Shown here piece by piece: positions 25,311 through 54,894 of a stretch of DNA of 64,000 nucleotides. The stretch comes from Serilophus lunatus (lineage: Eukaryota; Chordata; Aves; Passeriformes; Eurylaimidae): the NCBI GenBank assembly GCA_013399895.1, contig VXBA01005361.1, positions 599,356 through 663,355 on the forward strand, in the 5' to 3' direction. The translations under genes were made by a program, and so were the position numbers. The notes under the pieces were generated by a model. The model was given only the letters and a program-made list of their open reading frames with translations, ran no database searches and was not told the origin of the DNA. Positions within the stretch are counted from its first letter, which is position 1, and each line of letters starts with the position of its first letter.

Positions 25311-26369
25311 TTATTCTAATAAATACCTTAAGAGATTAATTTTATTGAAGGAAAAGTGGCATAAAATTAACATCTACAGTTGCCTCAGATGACAATCTTT
25401 TCTCCCTGCACAAATCTCTTAAAAAAGGGGAGCAAAGCAAAGCTTTGTCACAAGCTGTTTCACACTTGTGGATTTAGAAATTAGATGGTTCATTTGTACC
25501 TGGAATAATTTTTAACTTTACAATGAATTCGTATCTATTTTTCTGTGGTTCTTCAAGAGAAAAAAAAATAGGATTTTTAACCAAGAATAAAAGTATGTCA
25601 TCTACAATAATTTATTCAGAATATTTTTGTTCTAATTAACATCTAAAGTATTAGAAAATATTTGAATAAAAAAATCTTTGTAGTTTTGACTTCTTTAAAA
25701 ATAAAATCACCCCTTCATGATGTAATAATTAGTGAGAAGTACAAAGTGATCTAATACCCATTATTCAGTATCAAACTAGCTTTTACTTTTAATCATAAAT
25801 GCTGGCATTCTTAGCTCTTGAATAATCACCTTTGCACCCTTCATAGGAAAGGTGTTGAGAGCCTCATCACATAAATGCAGCCCAGTTTTTCCCTGTGTTT
25901 TTAGCATTGCTACTTTGCAACCTTCTGTGGCTCTTGACAGCCTTAGGAAACAGAATCATAACGATCTGTATCATTGGACACACAAGTAGTAAATGCTTAT
26001 TATTCTTAAAGACACATGATCTCATTACATTCCCTTAAGGTCAGCAGGTGAAAAAACATCACAGCTGGCTCCCAGCACCCACTAAAACACCAGAAAGAGT
26101 TCATGTCCACCACAAAGAGTTTATCTGTTTGGGATGTTTGGTAGCTGAGTTTCTTACCCATGACCCCCAAAACCATTCCACCCTCTTTTGCTTGTAAGCA
26201 CTGAAGGCACTGGGGAAAAAGGAGGCATTGAAGGAAAAAGGGTTCAATGTTTAGCTTAAGGAGTTTTAGCTCAAAATGAAAACAAGCACGTTGACATTGC
26301 AGGTAGTTTTACTGGAAAGGGCAGCTGGGCTTTCAATACAGTTTCCTCTTACTTTGAATTTTATCAGTG

Positions 26370-26711
26370 AATGGTTTGGATTGGAAGAGATCTTAAAGAG
26401 CATCTCATCCCACACCCTGCCCTGGGCAGGGACACCTCCCACTATCCCAGGTGGCTCCAACCTGGCCTTGGGCACTCCCAGGGATGGGGCAGCCACAGCT
26501 TCTCTGGGCACCCTGTGCCAGGGCCTCTTCAGCCTCACAGGGAAGAATGTCTCTCTAATATCTAATTTAAACCCCCTCTCTTTCAGTCTAAAGCCATTCC
26601 CCCTTATCTTGTTACTTCAGATCCTTGCCCAAAGCTCCTCTCCAGCTCTTGTACCTCCTTTAGGCACTGGAATGAGCTCTAAGGTCTACCCAGACCCTTC
26701 TCCAGGCTGAG
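26370..26711 (-). repeat. CR1 LINE 3' portion, antisense
   Basis: It contains GGGCAGCCACAGCTTCTCTG, CACCCTGTGCCAGGGCCTCT and ends at TCTCCAGGCTGAGG. The terminal TCATAGAATC start is missing or worn down. ORFs of 64-144 codons inside it are by-products. Confidence 0.92.
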
Positions 26712-29700
26712 GTGCTAACCTTTTAGCACACTACTGACATCCTGCTGGAGGGGAAGTTCTGCACAAGGGAATTACCAGAGCTACTATTTGGAGTGTAAAT
26801 TAGCCCCATGTTTTTCAACTTTACTACTTTCTGGGCCAAATTACTTATCTGAAATGAATTTGATGCCTCAAAGAGGTAGAGAAATACCTTTTCAGGTTCC
26901 GACCTGGACAGAGAATATTTCCATAAAAATCTCCCTTCTATATATGCTCCTAACTTTAGGTAGCTGCTGTTTAAAAATTAAGTATTTTTATCAGTCCCAC
27001 GTTCCTCCTAAAGGCTGTTGAATATTTTTGCAAAGGTTTTTCCAGGGTTCTGTCCCCTTTGGAAATTGCCCATCTAGCTCTGACCAGTTGTGATGATACA
27101 GAGAGCCATTGGGATAGAGATGGTAAGGGACAGAAGTGGAAGCCTCAGCCAGCAAAATGAAAAATATATATTTTATTGTGACTTAACCTTTCTGAATTGA
27201 GCCATTTTCTTAATTTCATGTAGACATTTTCCATTTAAACCTTATATGTCTTGAGAGGTTCCCAAATGTTAGGAGATATAACTGATGTTTGGGGATATAT
27301 TATGTGATGTCTGCCTTTCTTCACTGCCAGCCTTCTCAAGAATTTCTTCTACATATATGTCTCAGCTAATACAAATCTGAAGTCCCATGTTTCATGTTAC
27401 TTTTAGCTTGGCATGGAAGTTTATACCAGCTGAATTTTGTTCCACACACTTTCTGATTTAAAGCATGGCCAGGCAAGTCTGGTACTGACAGATTAAGGCT
27501 CCTCACTGTTGTCAGGGTGTCCAGGCTGAATTTCTTATTTGCCTTGGTTTAACATATAATACTTCTTAACAACTTCACTCCTGAAACAAATCCGAATAAG
27601 TTATTTCTAATGTATTCTTTCTGTTAAGCAGAAACAAATAATCTTGGACTCTAAAAAGGGAGCTTAACTTGATGCCCTTCAGCTCTAGAAAAGCTTTGTT
27701 TAACCTGCTAAGTGTTTTTAATGACCACATAACATTTCTTTGAACATGATCTCTCATGTGTCCCAAGGCAACCTGGCTCAAAGTTCAGCAGCAAAGCAAA
27801 CCTGACATGTTAAAATGAGGGCCTGGTCAGGTGTACCTGGTGTGTGACGGATGAGAGACACTGTAAAACGTGCTACACATCACAGTAATGTTTTTAGCAT
27901 GTGTTAATGCTCAGTGAGGTTTAGTTGCTTGCTTGCTGGAAGGACAACATGCTATTAATTTATTTATCATAGCTTAATTGACAGTTTCTTGCACAGATTC
28001 ATTATTTACATCTATTTCTCAGCTACCTATAAGCAAAGCATTATCTGTCTTAAAAATTAAGATGTTTTCAGATGCTACCAAGCCTCTTCATGTTGTATTT
28101 TTCACAGAGGGAATGGATAGATTGATAACACTAGGCCTTGGTGTTGAGAGAGGTATTTTACTTGTTTTTTAATCAGTAAGACCACTTGTAAGTCAGCTTT
28201 GCTGGAGGAGGCTGACATTATTTAAACAGACATGCTGCCCTGCTCTTTCCTTTAGCAGAATGCCCATTACAGTTTCTAAAGCAATATTATTTTGCATGTC
28301 CTGTGTAAAATAATCAGGCTGTAGAGTTACTGTTTGCTGAATTTAGGGGGCCAGGTGTTGGTGCCTTTTTGATAAAGTCTACTGTGCAGCTTTAGTGGGT
28401 AAATAGCTGCTTTTGCAGAAAAAGCTGATGCTCCTTTCAGAATGATGGTTGGAAAAAGGAGCTAATCTGGGTTGAGTCATCACAGCCATCAACAATGCCT
28501 CTAGAAAGCACATGCTATCTTGAATGTGGGAGGTGTGCAGTAATATTGGGTATTTACCACATACAGCTGGCATAAATCCTATGCATTTTGCAAGACTTAC
28601 TGGGGAGGTGTGTGTGCATGAAGGTTATTTCATGCCTGTAAATTGCAAAATTCAAAGTTCTGGGGAAGTTCCTGTGAAGGACGGAACAGAAAGCTGAATC
28701 TGGTGAGGCCCATTTTAGTAGATGCTGAGCACCTCCTATGTTAAGGCTGCTCTTTTCCTTTTCCGTTGGGATGCAGCCTTCCAGAAGGTGCAATCTGTGG
28801 GTGATTCCTATCTCTGCTTTCCTTCCTACGTCTGCAGTTCAGGGAACACTGTCCTGGAGTCAAATCTAAAGAAGATGGTGGCTTTAATTCCTGCCCTACA
28901 TCGAATGCTGATTTCAAATGAGGGTTTGTTTTTGAGTTTTCTTGGGGAATTTGATGCCTCCCTTACTCAAGATCTGGCTGCACCGTCTGATGGGCCTGGA
29001 ACAGAAACCAATTTAAAGCAGAGGAGCATTCAACAAAGAGCTACTGCCCAGGAACTTGTCTGGAGCTGCTCGTTGGACAATTCAAGCTTTTCAGTCCCTC
29101 TTATTTGCCAGCTGAGCTGCTCGTTTGGGCACTCCCTGACATGCTTAATCAAAATAAGACATGAAGCTCTAGAAAGCGTAGATCAGGCTTACAAACACAC
29201 TGCTCATGCAGCCCACCAGCACGTCTCAGCTTGGGAAAGGGTGGCTGCACCCAGTCAAAGGCAGCTGTCCTGCTCTTGGAAGCAGATGCTGAGCTCTCCA
29301 GGGTGCTATAAAAGAGCTGTAGATAGAGAGGTGGATTCTCCTCTGGTTTGTATCATAACTTTGAGCCAGGGGTTGCATTAATAGGGAGGTCATCCGGCTC
29401 TGAGCCTGGTTTGAGGTGCTGTAGGTTAACACACCTCATAGGGGCATGGGAGGTATTACTGGGAGCTTGTCAGGAGAACCTTGCAGGCAAAACGACACCT
29501 AAACCTGTTCTGGCACAAACAGGGATGTCACCCTCCCAGTACTTTGGACTTGGACTTGTTATTCATAGCAGAAACAAATAAACAAATAGAGATTGGTGAA
29601 TGAACCTTTTGCCCTGCCTTGAAAGCTAAGGTAAAACTCAGTATTTCTGAGTGTGGCTTTGTGTTTGGCTTTGTGCAGTGTTTAAAGGAATGGGAGCTTG

Positions 29701-31522
29701 GCCTAGCTGAGACTCTTGGGCTGCTCCAGTGGCAGTGGGAGATAACGATAAACTGCATTGAGCAGAGACACAGGCCTTAGTAACTACAAGTGGTTGCAAA
29801 GTTAAAATATGTAGAATTGATTGAGCTCTAATGTAATCACACATGCTGCAATTTAAAATGCATGAGGACATTTCCAGGACCTGTGAAGGCAGCACAGGGG
29901 TCTGAAGGAGGTCTGGATGAGGTCAGTTTAAACGGGGAATGCTGTCCCCTGGGATTGACAACAGAGATGAGCTGAGACTGCTCATCTCACTGTGGTGGGA
30001 TGCAAAGTTATCCTGCAGACAGGAGCCACAGGCTGCTGGCCACTCGGCTGCCCAGCATATGTATTTATTAGGTACTGTAAGGAAAATGAATTTTCCTCCT
30101 CTTTTGTCTCCCCTTCCTTACATCAGTCACTAAAAAAATGTCCATGGCTTGTTTGAAGACTTAGCCAGTTCTGGCATTTGTACTTACACTGACAAAATGC
30201 TGGTCCTTGCAGAGCATTGGGGGAACATTGCTCTGACAGCCCGTTGAGTTTTACATTTCCAAACTTTCCTGGTTAATGTACCATGGGCTGTGGCCTGCTC
30301 CCTCCTCCTCTCATTCCCTGTGCTGACTCCAGGGCCCTGGGAGCTGCTGGCACATGTGCTCTGGGACCTCTCCTTGCAGCTGGGAGCACCCAGCACTGGA
30401 AAGGACTCGAGAAATTCTGATTGTGGCAGAACACAGGGTTAGAGAGGGGAAAGTGGCCTTTGCAGGAACGGTGCTATGAAGTGATGCTGAAAGAGAGGCA
30501 ATGAAAAGGTGCTAGGGCAGGGCACCTGAGGGTGAGCTCCTGGTGCAGGTCACGGCTCTCTGGAGGGACAGTGCTTTGACAGCACTGTGATGGTGCCACG
30601 ACATTCTCTTATTTGCATCTTTATATTAAAATAAGCTGCAAATGAGGCTACTCCTATAGCTGTAATTTATCTTAGGAAATTTGAAGTTGTTTCCTGAAAA
30701 GCCATCAGTAAATAGAAATAACTCCCATCTACTAGTCTCAATTTCATAATCTTGGAGAAATGAATTTCATAAGATAAAGAAAATCAAAGCAGAATGTGGA
30801 AATACAAAATTAGCGTGCCAGAAACCCCTGGAGAAGCCTATGACTGGCAAATGAAAAGGATGAGCTGAAAACACATATCACAAAATATTGAATGTTAATA
30901 CAGAGTATGTAAAGAATAAACGTCTGAGCTATTTGGGCTGTTTTTTTGTGAAAGTGAGAAGCTTAAAAGCAACACATACACAGTGTTTCACACTGACAGT
31001 TGTATAACTTTGGATGATGGAACTGAGCACAACTCCCCTTTTCCAAGAGCAAAAACCAGTAGATTGCTGATTGCCTGTGCCTCCTGCTGACCTTTCAATG
31101 ATCCTCCTGCAGACCTCACCACAACTAAGTTATGACAGTGACAACTGAGTTGTGCAAGAACTTCCTTCTCTGGCTTGTTCCCAGCTTCCTCTTTCTTATT
31201 TCAGATGAGCCATTGGAGCTGATGGTTCACTGGGAGCAGCTGTAGGGAGCTCAGTATCCTCAGTGGCAAGTGGACTGGAATGAGGGACTCATCTGCTCCA
31301 AGTGTAGAGTGGTTTTCATCCCAAATCCTAGTTCTAATTTTAAGATTTTGAAGCAGATCCTGACAGGCAAGTTCTGTCACGTTACTGCAGGAGGAACCAG
31401 GTTGGGAAAGGTCACCCTGACCCCCCAGACTGAAGCTCTGTGTGGGGAAAGAGCAGCACTAAAGGTCATGTGCTGCTGCTGTGTTGACAGCTGGGAAAGA
31501 GCAGGTTAAAAACCGCCACTGT

Positions 31523-31553
31523 CACTTGTAGGCAAAGTTAGTTGCCTACAGTG
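31523..31553. other. Short hairpin, 12 bp stem with one bulge and 6-nt loop
   Basis: CAC-T-TGTAGGCAA (31523-31535) pairs with TTGCCTACA-GTG (31542-31553) around the loop AGTTAG, with T31526 bulged. No gene lies nearby to give it a role. Confidence 0.45.
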
Positions 31554-32717
31554 TGAGTTGGTGTTTCTCTCCAGTGTTTTGATTAATTATTTTGGTCATT
31601 CATTCAGTGAAGTGTTTTCAGTGTGATGCAGTGAACTGAAATGACCTAGAAATAATTCCCTAACACAACCTGACGCTCTGGTTTATATTCAGGCAGGGAT
31701 TTATTGTTTTACTTATAGAAGATCCTCCTCAAAATGCTCCTCTGTCATTCCCAGGAAGCTGGTTCCATTCCTGCAGTACCAGACTGCTTTATATCCACAA
31801 GGATATAAATTAAATTAAGGCAATTTTTAGTGGCTTCCTGCTTCAGAACTTGAGTGTGTTGGGACAGAAATTCTGCCTGTGGAGCTTCAGAGGAGCCCCG
31901 TGGGACACTGCCCAGAGGCACAGCCTTGGCAGCAGGAACTGCAGCAGTTTTTCAGGAATCAGCCCTGGCACAACATCACCCCAGGCACAGCCAGGCTCTG
32001 CTGCAGTGTGCTGATGCCCTGAGCAGGGGGTGAGGGCCTGGCTGTGCTGCCTGTAGGTAATTATTGACTGTATGTGGGGATGGCTTTCCAGCCACAGGGA
32101 GCACTGGGATGCAAAAGCAGCTGTGTGTTTGCATACGGTGTGGCCAGGAAATGATAGTGCCAGTGGGGTCTGGAAAAACCTTTTTCTAGGCTGAAACTAG
32201 ATTCTTAGGCTTTTTATGTCAAACATTTTTAGACAGTCCCAGGTTGCTTTAGAATAATTATAACAAACAGGAGTTGAATGATGTAAGGGAATAAGGCAGT
32301 GACTTTGCTCCATTCAGTTTTATTCTATTCCAGCACCAGTTTGGTGAAGTGTAGAAGAAATTCCAGACTCAAATTTAACATGGGCATTTTGGCTATTTTC
32401 TACCCACTGTTACTTTGTTTATAATCACCTCTCAGCTACTTATACCCCAAGGCACATCAGGCAGCTATTCCAATCTGACTAAAGCACCACTGCTGGCAAA
32501 ACACATTAGTTTTTGTCCTTGTGACAGCTCCTGATCCATCCTGTCCTTCTCTTAGGCACTGTTGGACACATTTAGCACCAGCATGTACTTATGACTCACA
32601 AATAATTCACAGGATTACTTCAGCCTGTTTGATATTTAAAAGTGAGTATTTGTCACTGAGTTTAATGTGAGACCATTACAAACTTGAGGAAAAAATCATC
32701 AGACATTAAGTTGCAAA

Positions 32718-32993
32718 ATCATAGAATAGTGGAAGTACAAACTTGTTTGGGGTGGAAGGGACCTTACAGCTCATCCAGTTCCACTCCTTGCCCCATGGGC
32801 AGGGACATTTTCCATGAAACCAGGGTGCTCCAAGCACCATCCAGCCTGGCCTTGGACACTTCCAGGGATGGGGCAGCCACAGCTTCTCTGGGCACCCTGT
32901 GCCAGGGCCTGCCCATCCTCACAGTCAAGAATTTCTCCCTAATATCTAACTTAAACCTGCTTCCTGTGGGTGTGAACCCGTTCCTCCCCTGTC
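32718..32993 (-). repeat. CR1 LINE 3' portion, antisense
   Basis: It starts ATCATAGAATAG and includes GGGGTGGAAGGGACCTTACA, TTCCAGGGATGGGGCAGCCA and TTTCTCCCTAATATCTAACT. It is close in layout to the copies at 17.4 and 26.4 kb, suggesting one subfamily. Confidence 0.92.
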
Positions 32994-35267
32994 AATAAAG
33001 GCTCTTGTAAGAAGCGTAAGTTCTTCCCCACCAACTCATCCATTTTTAAAATAGGGACAAATCTTCAATGAATGCACTGGTACAGTGTGTGTCAGAAGAA
33101 AAGAATAAACCTCCACAGTACTACTCTAAAAATTAATTGGATTTCTGTGAAAACAGGAAAATTGCCCATTGTTCATCAGTAATTTGCAGGAAAGATTGGT
33201 GGATTTATTGACTGGCCTCAACATGCAGAGGCAGGAATGAGAAGTGGCAATGCTGACATAAGCTTCTTAAGACTGGGCTCTGTGGAGGGAATAATTTTAT
33301 GGTTCACTTTAGGTGATTTAATTCCCTTTTGTGCTCTGATAGATTGATTGATTGGTTTAACTTCACAGGAAGGAGAGAGGAAGTAAAGCAGATTTAGACA
33401 AGGGGAAAAACCAGGAAAACTTGTACGTGGGTAAACCCTTCCCTCCCACCACATTCTTCTCAGCTTTATTTTAAACACCCTGAGCAGTGCGAGAAGCTGG
33501 AAAAGAAGGGTGAGGGGGGAGTAAAAAGACCCTTTAGAATCTAAATCCTGATGCCTTCCTTCCTGCTCTGATGAAGGAGAGTGAAACTGGGTAATTGTGG
33601 TGCTTTGGCAGAGTCACAAACTCCATTTGGCAGCTGCTGCAGCTCACACTTGGCTTGGAGTTGATCCGTTCAGGTTCCTGGGAAAGAAGGAATTTGTGTT
33701 GCCGGTTCCTCGTCATTTCTGGCTGCGTGTTTTTGTAGGCAGTGGTACACTCCTCCTCATCAGAGTGAAATGACTCCATCCTGAAGTGGAAGGGATCAAG
33801 ACGTGAATGTCCCAACGCTTGAGTGCAGCCCCTTTTTCCTGCTCCCTGCTGGGTTCAGCGGAGCTGCCACATGAGGTTATGCCCATGGAGGGATGTTGGC
33901 ACTCACTGCCAGGCCATGAGCTCGCCTGCACAGCCCTGCCTTTGGGTTACAGCCCCTGAGAATCAGCCAACAGTGGGAGCTAAGCAATTTCAATAGTTAA
34001 TTGTAATGCTATTGTGGCCTGAGCAGAACAAAACAGAAATAATCAGGCTTAAACCAAACAAAAAAAACCCAAAAGCAACACAGTGTTATTTTAGAATAAA
34101 AGCACATGTAGCTGAACTAATACTCCTGACGAGCAAGGACATGGATTTCTCCCAGGGCATTCTGCAGTCCTGGAGGGCAGAAGTGACCTTATTTGCATTT
34201 TTCTTGTTGAATTGCTGTTGGGGTTTCTGCAGTGTGGCAAGAGAAAATTCCTCCAGGAGAACATGGAAATATCACAGCACTAACACAATATCCTCCAAGC
34301 AGGTTCCTTCTTCTCAGCCCCCATTGCCCACCCACCTCCCCACCTCTAACAGCTTTGACCCTCAGCTGTTTCCTTCCAGCCACATACCAAATTCCCAGGA
34401 CCATGCCATGACACGCGGCTCACATGTTCCTCTGGATTTCAAAGGTGTGGAAGTTGCTCCTTCTCCCATTTCCAGAACCATCTGTGATCTCCCCTCCCTG
34501 CTGCTGCCCTTTCTCCCCAGCCTGTTTTACAGCTCTGCCCTCCCCGTGTACTCCAACACCCCGGTGCTCCTTTCTAAGCTCAGCGCTTTGGAGTTGAAGT
34601 CTATGATTCCAGACGCCTCTATCAGGAGCGTTTTCAAGTCTAATCAGGTTTTCTAAATTGCTTAGACTCTTCCCCAGCATGAAGTCCTGCTCCAATTTTA
34701 CAGTTAGATAATTAAATTCCCAGCCCAGGAGCAGCCAGTCCCTCTGTGGCATTGCCAAGACACAGCTCCACATCTTCTCACCCTTCCAGGCCAGCTGAGA
34801 CAGGGACACAGGATTTTTTTCTGTAGCAATGGATCATCTGTCTGTGGAGCATCCAGGTGCTGTTTCACCAGCCCGTTGCCTTCAGCCTGGGATGGCTCAG
34901 AGATCTGAGGCATCAGGTGCTGCGGGTTCACACTCCAAAGCATTGGCAGAAACGCATTTGAGAAATGGCCATTTCCAAATACAGATTTTTTCTCCTGGTC
35001 TGCCACCTTCCCACAGGAGAAATAAAGCAGCAGGGTGCCAGGAAGGGCTATTAACTGCCACCTTTTATGCTCCCTCTGTAATGTATGCACATTCTAATTA
35101 CAGCATAGAAATAATTATACACATCACAAGTGGGATATAGCATTTGGATATTTAAAGGGTATTTATATATACATGATACATTTGGAACTTGCTTCACAGA
35201 AAATAACACATATTGGGTCTGTCCAATGAAAGACTGCAAAATTCTGAATTTAATGTATAATATAACC

Positions 35268-35273
35268 TTTATT
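35268..35273 (-). promoter_or_regulatory. Candidate SLC6A1 polyadenylation signal AATAAA
   Basis: The plus strand reads TTTATT here, which is AATAAA on the gene strand. An ATTAAA variant follows 14 bases further on (35249-35254). Cleavage would be expected around 35240-35258. Confidence 0.5.
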
Positions 35274-35366
35274 CTTTTTCCTCTAAACTCTTGGAAACTT
35301 ACATAACAATCGTGCTTTAATTATGACACCGTTTATAGACATTTAAAATGCATCTTAATTTATAAA

Positions 35367-35725
35367 TATTTTACATTTGGTCCATAGAACAGGTTGCAAT
35401 TTACTAAATAATACTGTACTCTTTTAAACAGGCTCTGTATATATTTTTGAATATGTATATATTACATATATATTTTTATATAGAGATAGATTTGCTTGGT
35501 GTTGGATATTTCCTTATTGCAAAAAGCATATATGATCATACAATAATCTTTTTTTTTTTTTTCAGGGCAAGTACTACAAAAAAAGATACAGCTATTCACA
35601 GTTTACACACAGTAGTTCTACAACACTAGTTTGTGCTATGTGATACGTTTGTACAGCTTTTTGCTAAAGAGCAGGTCTGTCAAACATCTGTCATAATTGT
35701 TTACAATCAAACATTAAATACTGCA
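35367..35725 (-). repeat. 3'UTR direct repeat, copy 2 (distal)
   Basis: It aligns in the same orientation with 35938-36272. Colinear anchors are TATTTTACA (35367 / 35938), CCTTATTGCAA (35512 / 36074), ATTCACAG (35594 / 36129), GTAGTTCTACA (35612 / 36156) and a 39-base block (35687-35725 / 36234-36272) matching at 32 positions, with six of seven differences being transitions. Offsets of 535-571 bp fit an old duplication with small indels. Confidence 0.7.
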
Positions 35726-35937
35726 TTTTTCTTAGAACAACATGGGACTTGATTACATTAAACAATAAAGAGAAAGTTGGAATTTTTTATCCTTAGTCTA
35801 ATGAAATTCACAATTAGGATGTGCATGTATCATGTGTAATGTTTGTGGAAGATGGACAGGTTCCTGCAAATCCCAAAGACTTACAGGACATTTGCATCTC
35901 AGCTATGGCCGTGTGGGATGTAGCTTAGATCTCGTAG

Positions 35938-36272
35938 TATTTTACAATTGATCTATGAAACAGTTTAGAATCTACCAAACATACTCTGAGATTTTATGAT
36001 GTAGTTTGAAATACATGTGTATTATATATATATATTATTTCTACATAATGTGCTTGACATTCTGAGAATAATACCTTATTGCAAGAACATGTTTGTCACC
36101 TTCAGACAAAAACAACGAAAAACCCAACATTCACAGGTAACATGTTTTTCACGTAGTAGTTCTACATAAATTGTGCTATCTAACATTGTACGGTGCACAA
36201 AAAGTTGCTGAAAAGCATGTTTCATTGCACAGTTCTGTCACAGTCATTTACAATCAAACATCAGCTACTGCA
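35938..36272 (-). repeat. 3'UTR direct repeat, copy 1 (proximal)
   Basis: This is the partner of 35367-35725. The best-preserved part is its low-coordinate-independent end block at 36234-36272, which shares TTTACAATCAAACAT and TACTGCA with the other copy. About 210 bp of non-repeated sequence lies between the two copies. Confidence 0.7.
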
Positions 36273-37413
36273 CTCTCCAAAATCCTCCGTGTCTGTCACA
36301 TAGCTGCCAAACGAGAAATGCCATACGGGGCTAACGCTGCATTCCCCACACAGGGAAAAATTCCAGGAGCTGGCTGGGCTTTCTGGCTGTGTGGCAAATG
36401 CAGACGGAGCCCAGAGCAGGATTGCATTGGATTGAAATAGCTTTCCCTTGTGCCTTCATCACCACCAGTCACGTGGAAATCAAAATACAACTGTTCTCAA
36501 AGTGCTAACGAGCCATATTTTGTGATTTGCTTATTAGGAACTGCTATAGTCCTTCAACAGATTAAAAAAGAACGGGTGGGAATTGAACCCTATATTAGAA
36601 CTTCCTTCGATCTTTAGGCTGTTGTTTTGGTTTCTATTTTGGTGGCAATGCAATATTACTAGAATAATAACAGCATAATGATAGCTCAGGCACTCTGAGC
36701 TTCAATTGCAAATACTTTGTATTTTACTCTTGGGAATCTTTAAGAGCTCTTGGATATTACTTTGCTAAAAAAAGTTAAAAGTCATATTTATGCCTCTATC
36801 ATCTGCAATTCACGTCATATTGCTTCACAAAGATACCTTCCTTTGATAAGAAACAGTATATGTGTTTTTAAAGAAATTTATGACCTCATTTGAAAGTCGT
36901 CCTGAAAGGCAGAGCTCAGCCATTGTGAATAGCCTGGGCTGCACTGCCACAAACACCTCAATTTGCACTAGGAATGTTTATAGAGGCTGTGCCTGCTGTT
37001 AATTGAGAGAAGCCTCTTGCCCATCAAATGACCTCAGATGGAACAAATTTTAAGGGCAGACTTTTTCACTTGTTTACAAAATGTTTCATTCTTTTGTACA
37101 AAACAATTCCAAACTTAATTTTACTCCTGCAAAGTCAGAAATAACAGTCTTGGGATTCAGCGGTAAGAAATAGTGATAAACTACTAAAAATCAGCAGCAC
37201 AAAACTTCAAATAGTCGTGCTAAAAGGTAGATTAAAAAGGTCTTGGCACATCAATTTACAAATTCCAAGGTATGCAACTATTATTGTGAAAGGATAAAAA
37301 CATTAACAGTCTGTGGATCGCTGGAGAACACAAAACACTGTCAACATCTGAGCTCGCGCGACGGCCGGATCGTACCCATGGCGATTCCCTTAGAGCGGAG
37401 ATGACCTTGTTGC

Positions 37414-37449
37414 TTTTTTTTCTTTTTTTTCTTTTTTTTTTTTTTTTTT
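37414..37449. repeat. Poly-T tract with two C interruptions (A-rich in the SLC6A1 transcript)
   Basis: Runs of 8, 8 and 18 T are separated by single C bases. In the gene strand it is an A-rich tract about 107 nt after the stop codon. It could cause internal oligo-dT priming in cDNA work. Confidence 0.9.
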
Positions 37450-37556
37450 GCCACTAGAGGTAGGTAATTATATTCTCAGACATAAATTTGTGGTCATATT
37501 CAACCATATTTTTTGTTTTTCTGGAATAGGAGCGGTACTTTTACAATACAGAAGTT

Positions 37557-54697
<17,141 letters not shown>

Positions 54698-54894
54698 GTC
54701 TCTGGGCTTGGCGGGCGAGGCTCTGGCAGCAGCCGGGCGGGAGATTTCAGCACCGGTCCACGTGGACAGCAGCTTTGCGGCTCCTGGGGACCCCCGGGCA
54801 GCGACAGCGTCAGCAGGAAGATCCGCACGGCCCCAAGCGCCGGAGCGGGACAGGGGGAGCTGGGACCGAGTCCTCTACTGGCGTCCGGGTCGCT
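54698..54894 (-). other. SLC6A1: SLC6A1 5' leader adjoining the start codon
   Basis: This GC- and CpG-rich stretch directly precedes the ATG. No upstream ATG occurs in it on the gene strand. A possible 3' splice site (TCTTACAG, then AGCGACC) places the exon start at 54894, which would fit the known arrangement of non-coding 5' exons in mammalian SLC6A1. The polypyrimidine tract is weak and CpG density continues upstream, so a transcription start near 54910 is an alternative. Confidence 0.55.

Larger units (their letters stand above)
23788..35249. other. Intergenic DNA with three CR1 copies, no gene seen
   Basis: Besides the CR1 copies at 25172, 26370 and 32718 it is unique-looking. It has the two longest unspliced ORFs of the window outside SLC6A1 (28722-29381 and 34006-34656, plus strand), which I do not recognise. 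In mammals HRH1 lies downstream of SLC6A1; its single coding exon would give a long ORF and none is present, so that gene, if linked here, is beyond position 1. Confidence 0.6.
35250..37556 (-). other. SLC6A1: SLC6A1 3' untranslated region (end inferred)
   Basis: About 2.3 kb of AT-rich sequence follows the stop codon. I infer its end from the only canonical AATAAA (minus strand, 35268-35273) found between the stop and 35250; a long 3'UTR is usual for this gene. Reading in transcript order it contains an A-rich tract (37449-37414), a CpG-dense patch (37398-37354), and two diverged direct copies of a block of about 350 bp (36272-35938 and 35725-35367). Transcript ends were not observed, so the boundary is an inference. 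Confidence 0.6.

Noticed and set aside
34006..34656. 216-codon plus-strand ORF
   Set aside because: Pro/Ser-rich with no recognisable domain, no transcript signals, and 129- and 128-codon ORFs overlap it on the other strand; the length is near what GC-richer non-coding DNA gives by chance.
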